Counted from the first letter of the stretch, positions 25,540 through 34,871 are shown. The stretch is 64,000 nucleotides of DNA from CBDBKE01 sp965218055 (GCA_965218055.1 CBDCKA010000002.1:1240001-1304000), one strand, 5' to 3'. Made by a program: numbers and translations. The notes: a model not told the origin generated them from the sequence alone.

Positions 25540-26496
25540 GTGACGAACCTGACGCGAGGCGAAGTAATCTCCCCCGCCGTCGTGGCCACTCACAACAAGA
25601 ACCTCCAGCCCCTGTTCACACTGGGAGCTCCAGCCAGTGCAGAGCTGGCAGCCATCGCAGAAGACGCGGTCAACACCGATCTGGTTAATATGCTCAACGC
25701 GGACTCCAGCGTAGGCGATGTACAAACCGTTTTTTTCCAAGGCGGGCCGATTCCGCCAGGGAAATCAGCCTCGGTGGAGGTTAACGCACCAGCTGGGTTT
25801 GAATACATCTCAGTGGTAGCGATGCTCGTCACAACCAACGACGCCTTCTTCGCGCTCAATGGCATACGTGGAGCCCCAGTTGGCGAGACGACCTACCTTT
25901 CACCTGCTTATGACTCGGGGAGCGAGGCCAATAATGAGCTTTGCGCGTTCATCCCCGGACCACCCTGCGGAAACGCCGGCGTTCGCGACACTGGGAATGC
26001 GGAGGGTTTCGTTCACATTCACGCGGGCGTGCACGGGATCGGAGACCTGGTCGCGGCAGATCATGACTGGCGCAACCCCGTCGCCAAGATCACTATCCGC
26101 ACGAACACGCGGCCGACCATCTTGACGGTCGACCAAAGCGGGAGTGGCCCCGGCGTGATCACCGACGCGCAGGGCGCGCTGGTCAACGCTTCGAATCCCG
26201 CTCAGCGCGGCCAAGTCGTGGTGGTGTACGCCAACGACCTGGGGCCAACCGACCCGCCTGTGCCAGCCGGAGAGGTTACCCCCCTCGGCACATTGGCGTC
26301 GGTCGTGAACAGCGTGACGGCAACGATCGGGGGCGTTCCGGCGGTTGTCGCATTTGCCGGGCTGACGCCAGGCTTTGTGGGACTCTACCAGGTGAACGTG
26401 GAAATCCCGGCCGATGCGGAGCCGGGCTCCGCCGTGCCGCTCGTACTGACGCAAAACGGGGTCCTGAGTAACACCGTCACCATCGCCGTCGAATAG
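25540..26496 (+). pseudogene. Spondin-domain/TIGR03437-like exported protein, 5'-truncated
   Basis: The reading frame begins exactly where IS copy 2 ends. The N-terminal ~190 residues resemble a bacterial spondin domain (TNLTRGEVISPAVVATHNKN, FVHIHAGVHGIGDL). From about residue 200 follows a TIGR03437-like domain (GQVVVVYANDLGP, TATIGGVPAVVAFAGLTPGF, GLYQVNVEIPADA), a type abundant in Acidobacteria. The signal peptide and first strand are missing, so the protein could not be secreted even if a GTG at 25540 were used. Only the 5' end is damaged. Confidence 0.78.
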
Positions 26497-26568
26497 CGTG
26501 CTCCGTGGGCCACGCAGCGCACTTGGCCGTAAAACGCCCTTTCCGGAAACTGACCCACTACCCGGACG

Positions 26569-26596
26569 CCGGGGTCTCGCGGATCCGAGACCCCGG
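26569..26596. terminator. GC-rich hairpin after the spondin-like gene
   Basis: A perfect 11-bp stem (CCGGGGTCTCG, 6-nt loop, CGAGACCCCGG) about 70 bp past the stop. There is no clear T-run, so it is terminator-like rather than a proven terminator. Confidence 0.55.
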
Positions 26597-26793
26597 GCTG
26601 AGGGTTTTCCACTAGAGCTTGACCGCTCTCGGGGCGCTCGCGGCACTGGGCCGTAACTACCTTCCAGGTGGCAGAATCCCCCACTGGACAGCGCAAAACG
26701 CCGGAAAAGCGTTTTTGCTTTAGACTCTCGCCGCCTGGATATGATCTACTAGCTAGCGATGCAAATCGGGGGGAGCCGGGGGCGTTTCGCTCC

Positions 26794-27849
26794 ATGACCC
26801 GGCAGAAGCGGTTGAGAAAGAAGGCGTTGGCGGCGCACCGGCGCGTCCGCGAATGGTGGATGATCGCCAAGGGATTGGTGTCCACCCGCCATCCGATCCT
26901 GGCCCACATCATCCCCATCCGCCGCTGCAATCTGTCCTGCGCCTACTGCAACGAGTTCGACAGTCACTCCAAGCCGGTGCCCCTGGAGGAGATGTACCGG
27001 AGAATTGACAGGCTGGCTTCCTTCGGCATTACCATCATCACCATCAGCGGCGGCGAACCGCTCCTGCATCCGGAGCTGGACCAGGTGATCCGGCACATTC
27101 GCCGGCACAGGATTATCGCGGGACTGATCACCAACGGCTACCTGCTGACGGCAGAGCGCATCAACCAGCTGAACCGCGCCGGATTGGAGCACCTGCAGAT
27201 CAGCATTGACAACCTGAATCCCGACGATGTCTCCAAGAAGAGCCTGAAGGTGCTGGACAAGAAATTGCAACTGCTGGCCGAGCACGCCGAGTTCGGGGTC
27301 AACATCAACTCGGTGATCGGCAGCGGCATTCGTCACCCGGAAGATGCCGAGGTGGTGGCCCGGCGCGCCGTCTCGATGGGCTTCACCAGCACCCTGGGCA
27401 TCATCCACGACGCCGCCGGCCAGCTCCGCCCTCTGAGTGACCTGGAGCGGGAGGTGTTCCACCGGATCAAGGGGCTGGGGAAACTCTGTTACGCGCGTTT
27501 TGACAAATTCCAGCAGAACATCCTGTACGGACGCCCCAACGACTGGCGTTGCCGCTCCGGCTCGCGCTACCTCTACATCTGCGAAGACGGTCTGGTGCAC
27601 TACTGCTCCCAGCAGCGCGGCTACCCCGCTATCCCCTTGCAGGAATACACCCGCGAGCACCTGCGCCGGGAATTCCATACCAAGAAACCCTGTGCGCCGC
27701 GCTGTACCGTCTCCTGCGTCCAGCAGGTAGGCATGATCGACAACTGGCGGTGGCGGCCACAGCAGCTGAAGGCGTTCACTCCACTGCCTGCCCAGCAACC
27801 CTTAGTGCAACTCCAAAGTGTCCTGCAGGAAAAAGGTCCGTCCAGTTAG
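26794..27849 (+). CDS. Radical SAM protein
   Basis: About 351 residues. I chose ATG 26794 because it follows a GGGGGAGCC-rich ribosome binding region and starts a basic leader; the frame is open upstream to 26668. The iron-sulphur motif is CNLSCAYC (C-x3-C-x2-C), followed by ISGGEPLL and LITNGYLL, as in the MoaA/PqqE/SPASM branch. A cysteine-rich C-terminal part (WRCRSGSRYLYICEDGLVHY, KKPCAPRCTVSC) suggests extra cluster binding. The substrate is unknown. It resembles stand-alone SAM proteins that modify peptides or sugars, but no peptide precursor was identified nearby. Confidence 0.82.
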   Translation: MTRQKRLRKKALAAHRRVREWWMIAKGLVSTRHPILAHIIPIRRCNLSCAYCNEFDSHSKPVPLEEMYRRIDRLASFGITIITISGGEPLLHPELDQVIRHIRRHRIIAGLITNGYLLTAERINQLNRAGLEHLQISIDNLNPDDVSKKSLKVLDKKLQLLAEHAEFGVNINSVIGSGIRHPEDAEVVARRAVSMGFTSTLGIIHDAAGQLRPLSDLEREVFHRIKGLGKLCYARFDKFQQNILYGRPNDWRCRSGSRYLYICEDGLVHYCSQQRGYPAIPLQEYTREHLRREFHTKKPCAPRCTVSCVQQVGMIDNWRWRPQQLKAFTPLPAQQPLVQLQSVLQEKGPSS

Positions 27850-27902
27850 CTTTTAGCATGGAGTAGCCGCGCAGGTTGCGGGTGCACCGTACCCTCACCT
27901 GA

Positions 27903-27919
27903 TGCCTGTCAAACAGGCA
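27903..27919. promoter_or_regulatory. Short palindrome before the cyclase gene
   Basis: TGCCTGT-CAA-ACAGGCA, a 7-bp perfect inverted repeat between the radical SAM stop and the cyclase ribosome binding site. It may be an operator or a weak hairpin; too short to assign. Confidence 0.3.
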
Positions 27920-27942
27920 CTGTAGTCCGACAGGAGGTTAGG

Positions 27943-28929
27943 ATGCAGAAGATGGCTCAACCCATGAGGAAGCGCGCATTGCCTGTTCCGGCAATTGTTC
28001 TGGCGATTGTTTATCTGGCTCTTGGTTTCCCCCTTCGTTGCGCCGCTGACGATTTGCCCCAGCCCCCGAAGCCCGGCTCGTCCCGCTGGGGCAAAGACGA
28101 TCAGCGAGGCGCGGCCAACCGGCTCACGCCCCAAAAGGTTCTGGAGGCGGTCGAGCTCATCAAGAAGGGCCGGGTTTATTCGCTGGGGAGAGTCTACGAG
28201 CAGGGCATGCCCCTTTACGGCACCCGCTCCTACACGCTGCTCATTCCCCGCTCGTCACCGCCCGTCGGGAAAAACCGGCTCGTCGGAAACGACGAATTCG
28301 TGGCCACGCAGATCGGCCAGGTGGGAACCCAGTTTGATGGTTTGGGTCACGTGGGAATCGATGGGATCTTTTACAACGGGCTGAAAGCGGAAGAGTTCCT
28401 GACATCCACGGGGCTGACCCGGCTGGGAGTTGAGAATGTGGGCGTGATCTTCACCCGAGGTCTGCTGCTCGACATTGCCGGGCTGAAGGGGAAAGCTCGC
28501 CTGGAGAAGGGCCATGAGATCAGCAAAGAGGATCTCCAGCAGGCGCTCCGCAAACAAGATCTGGAGATCCGTCCCGGTGACATCGTCCTGATTCACACCG
28601 GCTGGGGCAGCCTATGGAAGGTGGACAACGATCTGTACAACAGCGGCCAGCCCGGAATTGGTGTCTCGGCAGCCAAATTCCTGGTGCAAAAGCAAATTGT
28701 CCTGGTCGGAGCAGACAACTGGAGCGTGGAAGTGTCACCGAATCCAGTTCCCGACTTGATGTTTCCCGCGCACCAGATCCTGATCACGCAAAACGGGATC
28801 CATACCCTGGAGAATCTGGATACCTCGGCCCTGGCGCGGGACAAGGTGTACGAATTCGCCTTCGTCTTTGCCCCGCTGCGCATGAAAGGGGCGACGGGCT
28901 CGCCGGGGAATCCCGTGGCCATCCACTGA
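27943..28929 (+). CDS. Exported cyclase-family hydrolase (kynurenine-formamidase fold)
   Basis: A 328-residue protein with an optimal AGGAGG five bases before the ATG and a signal-peptide-like N-terminus (IVLAIVYLALGFPLRCA). The cyclase/formamidase domain is recognised from QVGTQFDGLGHVGIDG, which corresponds to the metal-binding HxGTHxD region although the first His is replaced by Gln-Val, and from GDIVLIHTGWG. Related enzymes hydrolyse N-formylkynurenine or form cyclic products, but this subgroup is mostly uncharacterised. It is not obviously linked to the NAD operon downstream, although kynurenine feeds NAD synthesis in other organisms. Confidence 0.8.
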   Translation: MQKMAQPMRKRALPVPAIVLAIVYLALGFPLRCAADDLPQPPKPGSSRWGKDDQRGAANRLTPQKVLEAVELIKKGRVYSLGRVYEQGMPLYGTRSYTLLIPRSSPPVGKNRLVGNDEFVATQIGQVGTQFDGLGHVGIDGIFYNGLKAEEFLTSTGLTRLGVENVGVIFTRGLLLDIAGLKGKARLEKGHEISKEDLQQALRKQDLEIRPGDIVLIHTGWGSLWKVDNDLYNSGQPGIGVSAAKFLVQKQIVLVGADNWSVEVSPNPVPDLMFPAHQILITQNGIHTLENLDTSALARDKVYEFAFVFAPLRMKGATGSPGNPVAIH

Positions 28930-28952
28930 CGGCCACTGACGGCCACTGACGG
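28923..28952. repeat. Three tandem 10-bp repeats at the cyclase stop
   Basis: CCACTGACGG occurs three times in a row, the first copy containing the stop codon region (CAC TGA). Its stop codon recurs in each copy, but at a different phase. Probably replication slippage. Confidence 0.7.
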
Positions 28953-29008
28953 GCTGATTGCGGAGCCTGTTCCGCAGTCTGCCCCGATCCTGTCTGTAAT
29001 CCCGGGGC

Positions 29009-29037
29009 TTGACACGAGGAATAGGAACGTGTAGGAT
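29009..29037 (+). promoter_or_regulatory. Sigma-70-type promoter of the NAD operon
   Basis: TTGACA at 29009-29014, 17-bp spacer, TAGGAT at 29032-29037. The -35 is perfect and the -10 matches four of six positions. It lies 49 bp before the nadA start and directly before the palindrome at 29041-29061. Confidence 0.65.
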
Positions 29038-29040
29038 TAG

Positions 29041-29061
29041 TTGGTGTACATAGTACACTAA
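29041..29061. promoter_or_regulatory. Candidate NrtR operator
   Basis: A palindrome centred on GTGTAC-ATA-GTACAC, extended to TTNGTGTAC...GTACACNAA (21 bp). It begins four bases after the -10 hexamer and ends 24 bp before nadA. NrtR regulators, one of which is encoded in this operon, bind ~21-bp palindromes upstream of NAD genes. Binding here would block transcription initiation, giving autoregulated repression. The assignment rests on context, not on an exact consensus match. Confidence 0.65.
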
Positions 29062-29085
29062 GAAGTTGGTGCCAGGGATCCGGAC

Positions 29086-30147
29086 ATGAAACAGTTCACG
29101 GGGGCCGGCTTTTGGGAACTCTTCTCGGCCAAGGCCAGCGACATCTATCCGGGACGCTATAGTCGGGACGAATGCGCCCAGCTTGCCGATCTGGCCAACC
29201 AGACACTCGAGCTTCTAAGAGAAAAAGACGCCCTGCTCCTGGTCCATAACTACCAGCTCCCGGAACTGCAGGAAATTGGCCGGGTGGCTGGCTACATCGG
29301 GGACTCCTATGGGCTGACGATGAAGGCCAAAGACACCCACCACCGAACCATCGTTTTTTGCTCGGTGGAGTTCATGGCCAAGACCGCCAAGATCCTGCTG
29401 CCGGACCGCCGGGTCCTGGTTCCCGCCCGGGCCGGCTGCTCGCTGGTGTCGTCGGTCTCGCTGCCGACCGTCCGGCGCTGGAAAGAAAAGTATCCGGACG
29501 GCAAGGTCGTCTCCTATATCAATACCGATGACCTCACCAAGGCCGAGAGCGACTACATTTGCACGTCGCGCAACGCTTCGGCGGTCGTCAGCCACGTCCG
29601 CCAGGCGTATCCCAACTCCCCGATTCTGTTCCTGCCCGACCGATATCTGGCGGCTCATGTCATGCGGGAACTCGCCCTTGCTCCGACGGAGATGCATGTG
29701 TGGGATGGCGCCTGCCATGTCCACCAAAAAATCGGCGAGCGCGCCATTGAAGACGCTACCGACCAGTACCCGAACGCGGAATTGTTGATTCATCCCGAGT
29801 GTGGTTGCACCTCCTCCTGCCTAGCGCGCATGGCCGCAGGGCAGGCGAGCAGAATCTCGTTTCTCTCCACGGAAGGGATGATTGCCCGTGCCCGTGATTC
29901 GGCTGCTAAGGAGTTCATTGTGGCCACCGAGGCAGGCATTGTGTACCGGTTGCGGCGGGACATCCCGGAAAAAACCTTCTGGCCAGTTTCCCAAATGGCT
30001 TTGTGCGAATACATGAAAATGATTACGCTGGAGGGGTTATTGACTTGCCTGCAACAGGACGCGGATCCGGCGTTCGAAATTCGGGTCGCGCCTGAAGTTG
30101 CCGAACGGTCGCGGCAGGCCATCCAGCGAATGACCGAAATCCAGTAA
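29086..30147 (+). CDS. nadA: Quinolinate synthase NadA
   Basis: A 353-residue NadA, which condenses iminoaspartate with dihydroxyacetone phosphate to quinolinate in de novo NAD synthesis. Typical motifs: LLLVHNYQLPELQEIGRVAG, YIGDSYGLTMKAKD, FMAKTAKILLPDRRVLVPAR, AGCSLVSSV, MHVWDGACHVH and LLIHPECGCTSSC. Three Cys for a [4Fe-4S] cluster are available in AGCSL, HPECGC and near ALCEYMKMI. First gene of the operon nadA-nrtR-pncB. No nadB or nadC is in this window. Confidence 0.95.
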   Translation: MKQFTGAGFWELFSAKASDIYPGRYSRDECAQLADLANQTLELLREKDALLLVHNYQLPELQEIGRVAGYIGDSYGLTMKAKDTHHRTIVFCSVEFMAKTAKILLPDRRVLVPARAGCSLVSSVSLPTVRRWKEKYPDGKVVSYINTDDLTKAESDYICTSRNASAVVSHVRQAYPNSPILFLPDRYLAAHVMRELALAPTEMHVWDGACHVHQKIGERAIEDATDQYPNAELLIHPECGCTSSCLARMAAGQASRISFLSTEGMIARARDSAAKEFIVATEAGIVYRLRRDIPEKTFWPVSQMALCEYMKMITLEGLLTCLQQDADPAFEIRVAPEVAERSRQAIQRMTEIQ

Positions 30148-30189
30148 GAACCGCCGAAATTCCTCTGGGCACGCACGTCCTCTCCGCCC

Positions 30190-30873
30190 ATGAGCAAAGA
30201 CCTCCCGGCCCGTCTCGATCCCCGAGTTCCTGTCGTTGCGGTGGATGTGGCCATTCTGACCGTCCTCGAAAGCGGACTGAAGATTCTGCTGGTAAAAGTG
30301 AAGAAAAAACCGTATGCCGGACTGTGGGCTCTGCCGGGTGGAATCATCCGCAGCACGGAGTCCCTCGACGGGGCGGCTCACCGGGAATTGGCCAGGCAGA
30401 CCGGGGTGAAAAACGTATACCTGGAGCAACTCTACACGTTCGGCGAGGTCCGGCGAGACAAGACGCGCCGGGCGGTCTCCACCGTGTACTTTGCTCTACT
30501 CAACCCGGAAGGTCCGGGCCCAAAAACATCCCCAAAATACGCCGGGGTCGATTGGTTTCCCGTCAGCGCATTACCCTGGCTGGCTTATGACCACGCCAAG
30601 GTAATCCAGTACGCTGTGCAACGCCTTCGCTGGAAACTCGAATACACCAACGTTGCATGGAGCCTGCTGCCAGAAACCTTTGCCCTGAGCGAGCTCCAGA
30701 GCGTCTACGAGGCAATCTTGGGGAAAATGCTGGACAAGCGTAATTTCCGAAAGAAGATACTATCCCTCAACCTTGTGGTATCCACCGGCAGAACGCGGTT
30801 GGGGGGCGCCCACCGACCAGCCGCGCTGTACCGGTTTACCAAGCGCACGCCCATGCTTGTGAAAATTCTCTGA
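30190..30873 (+). CDS. nrtR: NrtR-type Nudix transcriptional regulator of NAD metabolism
   Basis: A 227-residue protein with an N-terminal Nudix domain (VDVAILTVLESGLKILLVKV, GLWALPGGIIRSTESLDGAA) and a C-terminal winged helix (LQSVYEAILGKMLDKRNFRK, KRTPMLVKIL). The Nudix box reads HRELARQTG where catalytic enzymes have REExxEE, so it looks like an ADP-ribose sensor rather than a hydrolase, as in NrtR repressors. It lies between nadA and pncB and probably binds the palindrome at 29041-29061. The start follows the nadA stop by 42 bp. Confidence 0.88.
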   Translation: MSKDLPARLDPRVPVVAVDVAILTVLESGLKILLVKVKKKPYAGLWALPGGIIRSTESLDGAAHRELARQTGVKNVYLEQLYTFGEVRRDKTRRAVSTVYFALLNPEGPGPKTSPKYAGVDWFPVSALPWLAYDHAKVIQYAVQRLRWKLEYTNVAWSLLPETFALSELQSVYEAILGKMLDKRNFRKKILSLNLVVSTGRTRLGGAHRPAALYRFTKRTPMLVKIL

Positions 30874-30875
30874 GA

Positions 30876-32462
30876 ATGAAACCGACCAATCCCTTGGTAG
30901 GACCGCTGCTGACTGACCTGTATCAGCTAACCATGGCCTATGGCTACTGGAAGAGCGGACGGCACCACGACCCGGCCGTGTTTGATCTGTTTTTCCGGCA
31001 GTGCCCGTTTGGCGGAGAGTTTGCCGTGTTCGCGGGCCTGGAAGAAGCGCTGCGGCACCTGAGCAGTTTCTCGTTCAGCGACGAACAAATCGAGTATCTA
31101 CGGTCGGTGATGCCGCACTGCGAGCCGGAATTCTTCGCCTGGCTGCGCGCCTTGGACTGTTCCCAGGTGCGAGTGTACGCCGTCGAAGAGGGCTCGGTGG
31201 TGTTTCCCCGAATCCCGTTGCTGCGGGTCGAGGGGCCGTTGGCCGTGGCCCAGCTGTTGGAGACCACGCTGCTGAACCTGGTGAACTACCCCAGCCTGGT
31301 GGCCACCAACGCAGCCCGCTTCCGGCTGGCCGCAGGCCCGGAAAAGGCACTGCTGGAATTTGGCGTGCGCCGGGCGCAGGGCCCCGACGGCGGCGTGTCA
31401 GCTTCGCGCTATTCCTGGATCGGCGGGTTCGACGCCACCAGCAATGTCCTGGCTGGGCAACTGTTCGGAATCCCCGTCCGGGGAACGCACGCGCATGCGT
31501 TTGTGTCTTCCTTCTCGGGCCTGGAGGAGCTGAAGGAGCGGACGATTTTGAACCCCCAGGGTCAGCGCCACGATCTGGTCGCGGCCGGAGTTGCCTGTCG
31601 CAAGGATTTGAATTTCACGAAAACAAACGAAGGGGAACTGGCGGCATTTATAGCCTACGCTCAGGCGTTTCCCAGGAGTTTTCTGGCGCTGGTGGATACG
31701 TATGACACATTGACCTCGGGCGTCCCCAACTTCCTGTGCATGGCACTGGTCCTGGACCGAATCGGCTACCAGCCTGTTGGCGTTCGGCTCGATTCGGGCG
31801 ACCTCTCCTATCTTTCCAAGCAAACCAGGAGGATGTTCCGGCAGGTGGGCGAGCGCTACTCGGCGGACTTCTCCCGGCTGACCATCACCGCCAGCAACGA
31901 CATTAACGAACAGACGTTGCTCTCCCTCAACCAGCAGGGACACGAGATTGACGTGTTCGGCATCGGGACCCATCTGGTGACTTGCCAAGCGCAGCCGGCT
32001 CTGGGCTGCGTTTACAAACTGGTGGAGGTGAACCGGAAGCCGCGCATCAAGCTTTCCGAAGAGATCAGCAAGATGACGATTCCTGCCAGCAAAGACGCAT
32101 ATCGGCTGATTGGCGCCAACCGACAGCCTGTGCTTGACCTGCTGATTCGATCGGGAGAACAGGTCCCGGAGCCGGGGAAGCGAGTCTTGTGCCGGCACCC
32201 CTTTGACGAAACGAAGCAAACCTACGTCATGCCGGATAGGGTGGTCCCCTTGCACCAGTGCGTTTGGGACGGCCGGTTGCTAGCGCCCTTCCCCACCCTG
32301 GGGCAGGGCCGGGCGCATTGCCTGGAGCAGCTTGCCTCTCTCGGCGAGGATCATTTGCGGCCTCTGAACCCAACGCCCTACAAGGTCTCGGTGAGCAGCA
32401 GCCTGTACGACTTTGTCCACGCGCTTTGGAGCCGGGAAGCGTCGATCGGAGAAATCCTGTAA
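30876..32462 (+). CDS. pncB: Nicotinate phosphoribosyltransferase
   Basis: A 528-residue NAPRT, which makes nicotinate mononucleotide from nicotinate and PRPP in NAD salvage. Recognisable are LLTDLYQLTMAYGYWKSGRH, VFDLFFRQCPFGGEFAVFAG, NYPSLVATNAARFRLAAG, FGVRRAQGPDGGVSASRYSW, GTHAHAFVSSF, LALVDTYDTLTSGVPNF, VRLDSGDLSYLS and FGIGTHLVTCQAQPALGCVY. It lies 2 bp after the nrtR stop, so translation is probably coupled. With NadA it gives the operon both de novo and salvage entry points. Confidence 0.93.
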   Translation: MKPTNPLVGPLLTDLYQLTMAYGYWKSGRHHDPAVFDLFFRQCPFGGEFAVFAGLEEALRHLSSFSFSDEQIEYLRSVMPHCEPEFFAWLRALDCSQVRVYAVEEGSVVFPRIPLLRVEGPLAVAQLLETTLLNLVNYPSLVATNAARFRLAAGPEKALLEFGVRRAQGPDGGVSASRYSWIGGFDATSNVLAGQLFGIPVRGTHAHAFVSSFSGLEELKERTILNPQGQRHDLVAAGVACRKDLNFTKTNEGELAAFIAYAQAFPRSFLALVDTYDTLTSGVPNFLCMALVLDRIGYQPVGVRLDSGDLSYLSKQTRRMFRQVGERYSADFSRLTITASNDINEQTLLSLNQQGHEIDVFGIGTHLVTCQAQPALGCVYKLVEVNRKPRIKLSEEISKMTIPASKDAYRLIGANRQPVLDLLIRSGEQVPEPGKRVLCRHPFDETKQTYVMPDRVVPLHQCVWDGRLLAPFPTLGQGRAHCLEQLASLGEDHLRPLNPTPYKVSVSSSLYDFVHALWSREASIGEIL

Positions 32463-32583
32463 GCTCCTATCTGTAGTTTCTAGATGTAGTTCCTGGATGT
32501 GAACGCATTGAATCAGCAGGTTGCTAGCGCTTGCGGCTCCGCCGCCTGCTTCGAGACCGACTTCATCCGCGAGGAACTTTAGC

Positions 32584-32937
32584 CTAGGGCTCAGCCCAAA
32601 AGGTCAAGATGACCTCTTCACCAGTATCATGTCTGTCAAACTTGACCTGCAGATGGGGAAATTCTTGCTTGAACCGGCCGGCCCACACCTTCTCCAACTC
32701 AAGCGCCCACTTTCTTTGAATCTCGATGTCGAAACCGTATGTAATCATGGATTCGTGGTTGACTTCCCATTGGATCCGTTCCTGACCTACCTCTGCCAAT
32801 CCTTCGTCTACTTCGGAAGCGTTAAATAAATCCTTACGGAAAATCATTCCCCGATATTCGACAAATTGGTCGGAGAAAAGAGTCTCGAACGATTCCCAAT
32901 CCGGCTGTCCAAACTCATAATCATCCTGTTGAAGCAT
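32584..32937 (-). CDS. Hypothetical protein
   Basis: A 117-residue acidic protein (DYEFGQPDWESFETLFSDQF, LAEVGQERIQWEVNHESMIT, FDRHDTGEEVILTFWAEP). No family is recognised and no signal or membrane segment is visible. Its GC content is lower than its neighbours, hinting at foreign origin. The composition looks like a genuine cytoplasmic protein. It sits alone between convergent pncB and the transketolase gene. Confidence 0.55.
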   Translation of the reverse strand: MLQQDDYEFGQPDWESFETLFSDQFVEYRGMIFRKDLFNASEVDEGLAEVGQERIQWEVNHESMITYGFDIEIQRKWALELEKVWAGRFKQEFPHLQVKFDRHDTGEEVILTFWAEP

Positions 32938-32993
32938 GTTGGACCTACACCAGCCCGGGTTGGCATTCCGCAGGAGGTTTTTTCCGCAGCCCT

Positions 32994-34871
32994 CTAAGCT
33001 TTGGCAGACGTTGCCAACAGGGCGCGAACCTGCTCAAGGATGGCTGCGGCATCAATCTTGTAGCTGCGGAGCAATTCCTCGGATTTGCCGCTGTGCGGGA
33101 TCTGGCCGACCGCAAGGCGGTACAAACGAACGCCGTAGGGCCCCAGCGCTTCCGCGACCGCGTCTCCCAGTCCGCCCGCCGCGTAGTGATCCTCGACGGT
33201 GACCACAGTATTGTTGGCGGCTCGCGCGGCTGCCAGCAGGGTTTCGGTGTCCACCGGAACGACGCTGAACAAATCCACGACGCGCACCACGATGTTTTCC
33301 TTCTTGAGTTCTTCGTAGGCGCGTAAGGCCTCGAACAGGGTCACCCCTGCGGCCACCACGGTGAGCGCATCGTTGTCGCTCTGGCGAACGACTTTCGCTT
33401 TTCCAATGGCGAAGGTCTCGTCATTGGGGTAAAGAATCGGCGCCTTGGGCCGCGCGGCGCGAATGTAGCAAAGCCCCTGGTGTCGGGCCACCAGCTCGAC
33501 CGCGCGCCAGGTGCTGACAGCATCGCTCGGATACAACACCACCGAGTTGGGTACGGCGCGGAACAAAGCCAGGTCCTCCAACCCCATTTGGGAGGCGCCG
33601 TCCTCGCCGATGGAAACGCCGGCGTGCGTGCCGACAAACTTAATGTTGGATTGCGCCAGTCCGGCCAAGCGAATGAAATCAGCAGCCCGCGTCAGGAAAC
33701 AGGCGAACGTGGCAACGAACGGGACCTTTCCAGAGGCCGCCAGGCCCATGGCCATCCCCACCATGTTCTGTTCGGCGATATAGCCCTCCACGAAGCGGTC
33801 GGGTGCCGTCCCTTCAAACATTTCCAAATGGGTGGAGTTCTTGACGTCGCCATCCACCGCCACGATGCGCGGGTCCAGTTTGCCCAGTTGAGCCAGCGCC
33901 TGCCCGAATGCTTCCCGCGTGGCGACGGGCTTGCTAGAAGTGAATTCCGGTGGGGGCAGGGCAACCGGCAGGGCCGCGGGGCTTCGCCTGGAGTTCTGGG
34001 GCGGTGCGGGCCAGGCTCTGGCGCCCTCATGGGACAGGAATTGCGCCCGCAACTCCTTCAACGCTGCTTGGGTTTGCTCCCCTCCCTTCAGAGCCTTTCC
34101 ATGCCAGCCTTCCTTGTTCTCCAAAAAGGACACTCCCTTGCCTTTCGAGGTGCGCGCCAGAATCACGGTGGGGCGGTTGCTGGTATTCCGCGCGTTCTCA
34201 AAAGCCTCCAGCAATTGCGGGACATCGTGGCCGTCCACCGCCAGGGCGTTCCAGCCGAAGGCCTCCCACCGCTGCCGAAAGATTTCCATTTCGTGTTGGA
34301 GCATGGTGCGCGCGCTTTGGCCCAGGCCGTTGATATCCACAATGGCGCACAGGTTATCGGCGCGATAGAAGCCGGCCACGGCGGCCGCTTCCCAAACCGA
34401 TCCTTCCATTGTTTCCCCATCGCCCATCAAGACATAGGTGCGATAGTCACTGCCGTCCATGCGCGCGCTCATGGCCATCCCCAAACCGACCGGCAGCCCC
34501 TGGCCCAACGAGCCAGTCGGAACGGCCACAAAGGGCAGAAGCGGCGTGGGATGACCCTCCAGCTCGGAGTCCAGCTGCCGCAGGGTCAGCAGCTTCTCCC
34601 GCGAAAAGTACCCCAGCTCTGCCCAGACCGAATACAGGATCGGGGCAGCGTGGCCTTTGGAGAGGACAAATCTGTCACTGGCAGGGTTTCGGGGGTCCGA
34701 GGGGTCGAGGCGCATCACGGAGAAAAACAGGGTCGCCATGACTTCCGACGCCGATAGGCAACTGGTAGGGTGCCCGCTGCCCGCGGCAGTGGTAGCTTCC
34801 ACCGAATTAATCCGCAGTTGAGTAGCGACGTTGTGGAGAGCGATACCCAAATTGTTCGCGTCACCATCCAT
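32994..34871 (-). CDS. tkt: Transketolase
   Basis: About 625 residues from ATG 34871; an upstream in-frame start (34940) would add a non-homologous leader. It transfers two-carbon ketol units in the pentose phosphate pathway using thiamine diphosphate. Motifs: EATTAAGSGHPTSCLSASEV, DRFVLSKGHAAPILY, GSLGQGLPVGLGMAMSAR, VLMGDGETMEGSVWEAA (GDG-N type cofactor site), GYIAEQNMVGMAMGLAASGK and THAGVSIGEDGASQMGLEDL. The C-terminal domain is complete. It resembles the archaeal/animal-length class more than the 660-residue E. coli type. Confidence 0.92.
   Translation of the reverse strand: MDGDANNLGIALHNVATQLRINSVEATTAAGSGHPTSCLSASEVMATLFFSVMRLDPSDPRNPASDRFVLSKGHAAPILYSVWAELGYFSREKLLTLRQLDSELEGHPTPLLPFVAVPTGSLGQGLPVGLGMAMSARMDGSDYRTYVLMGDGETMEGSVWEAAAVAGFYRADNLCAIVDINGLGQSARTMLQHEMEIFRQRWEAFGWNALAVDGHDVPQLLEAFENARNTSNRPTVILARTSKGKGVSFLENKEGWHGKALKGGEQTQAALKELRAQFLSHEGARAWPAPPQNSRRSPAALPVALPPPEFTSSKPVATREAFGQALAQLGKLDPRIVAVDGDVKNSTHLEMFEGTAPDRFVEGYIAEQNMVGMAMGLAASGKVPFVATFACFLTRAADFIRLAGLAQSNIKFVGTHAGVSIGEDGASQMGLEDLALFRAVPNSVVLYPSDAVSTWRAVELVARHQGLCYIRAARPKAPILYPNDETFAIGKAKVVRQSDNDALTVVAAGVTLFEALRAYEELKKENIVVRVVDLFSVVPVDTETLLAAARAANNTVVTVEDHYAAGGLGDAVAEALGPYGVRLYRLAVGQIPHSGKSEELLRSYKIDAAAILEQVRALLATSAKA

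Noticed and set aside
28923..28952. CRISPR-like array
   Set aside because: Only three 10-bp tandem units without spacers.
29041..29061. Terminator
   Set aside because: It follows a promoter, has no T-run and an odd loop; an operator fits better.
33480..34757. 425-codon frame antisense to transketolase
   Set aside because: The opposite strand encodes an unmistakable transketolase; the antisense frame has His/Gly/Arg-rich shadow composition.
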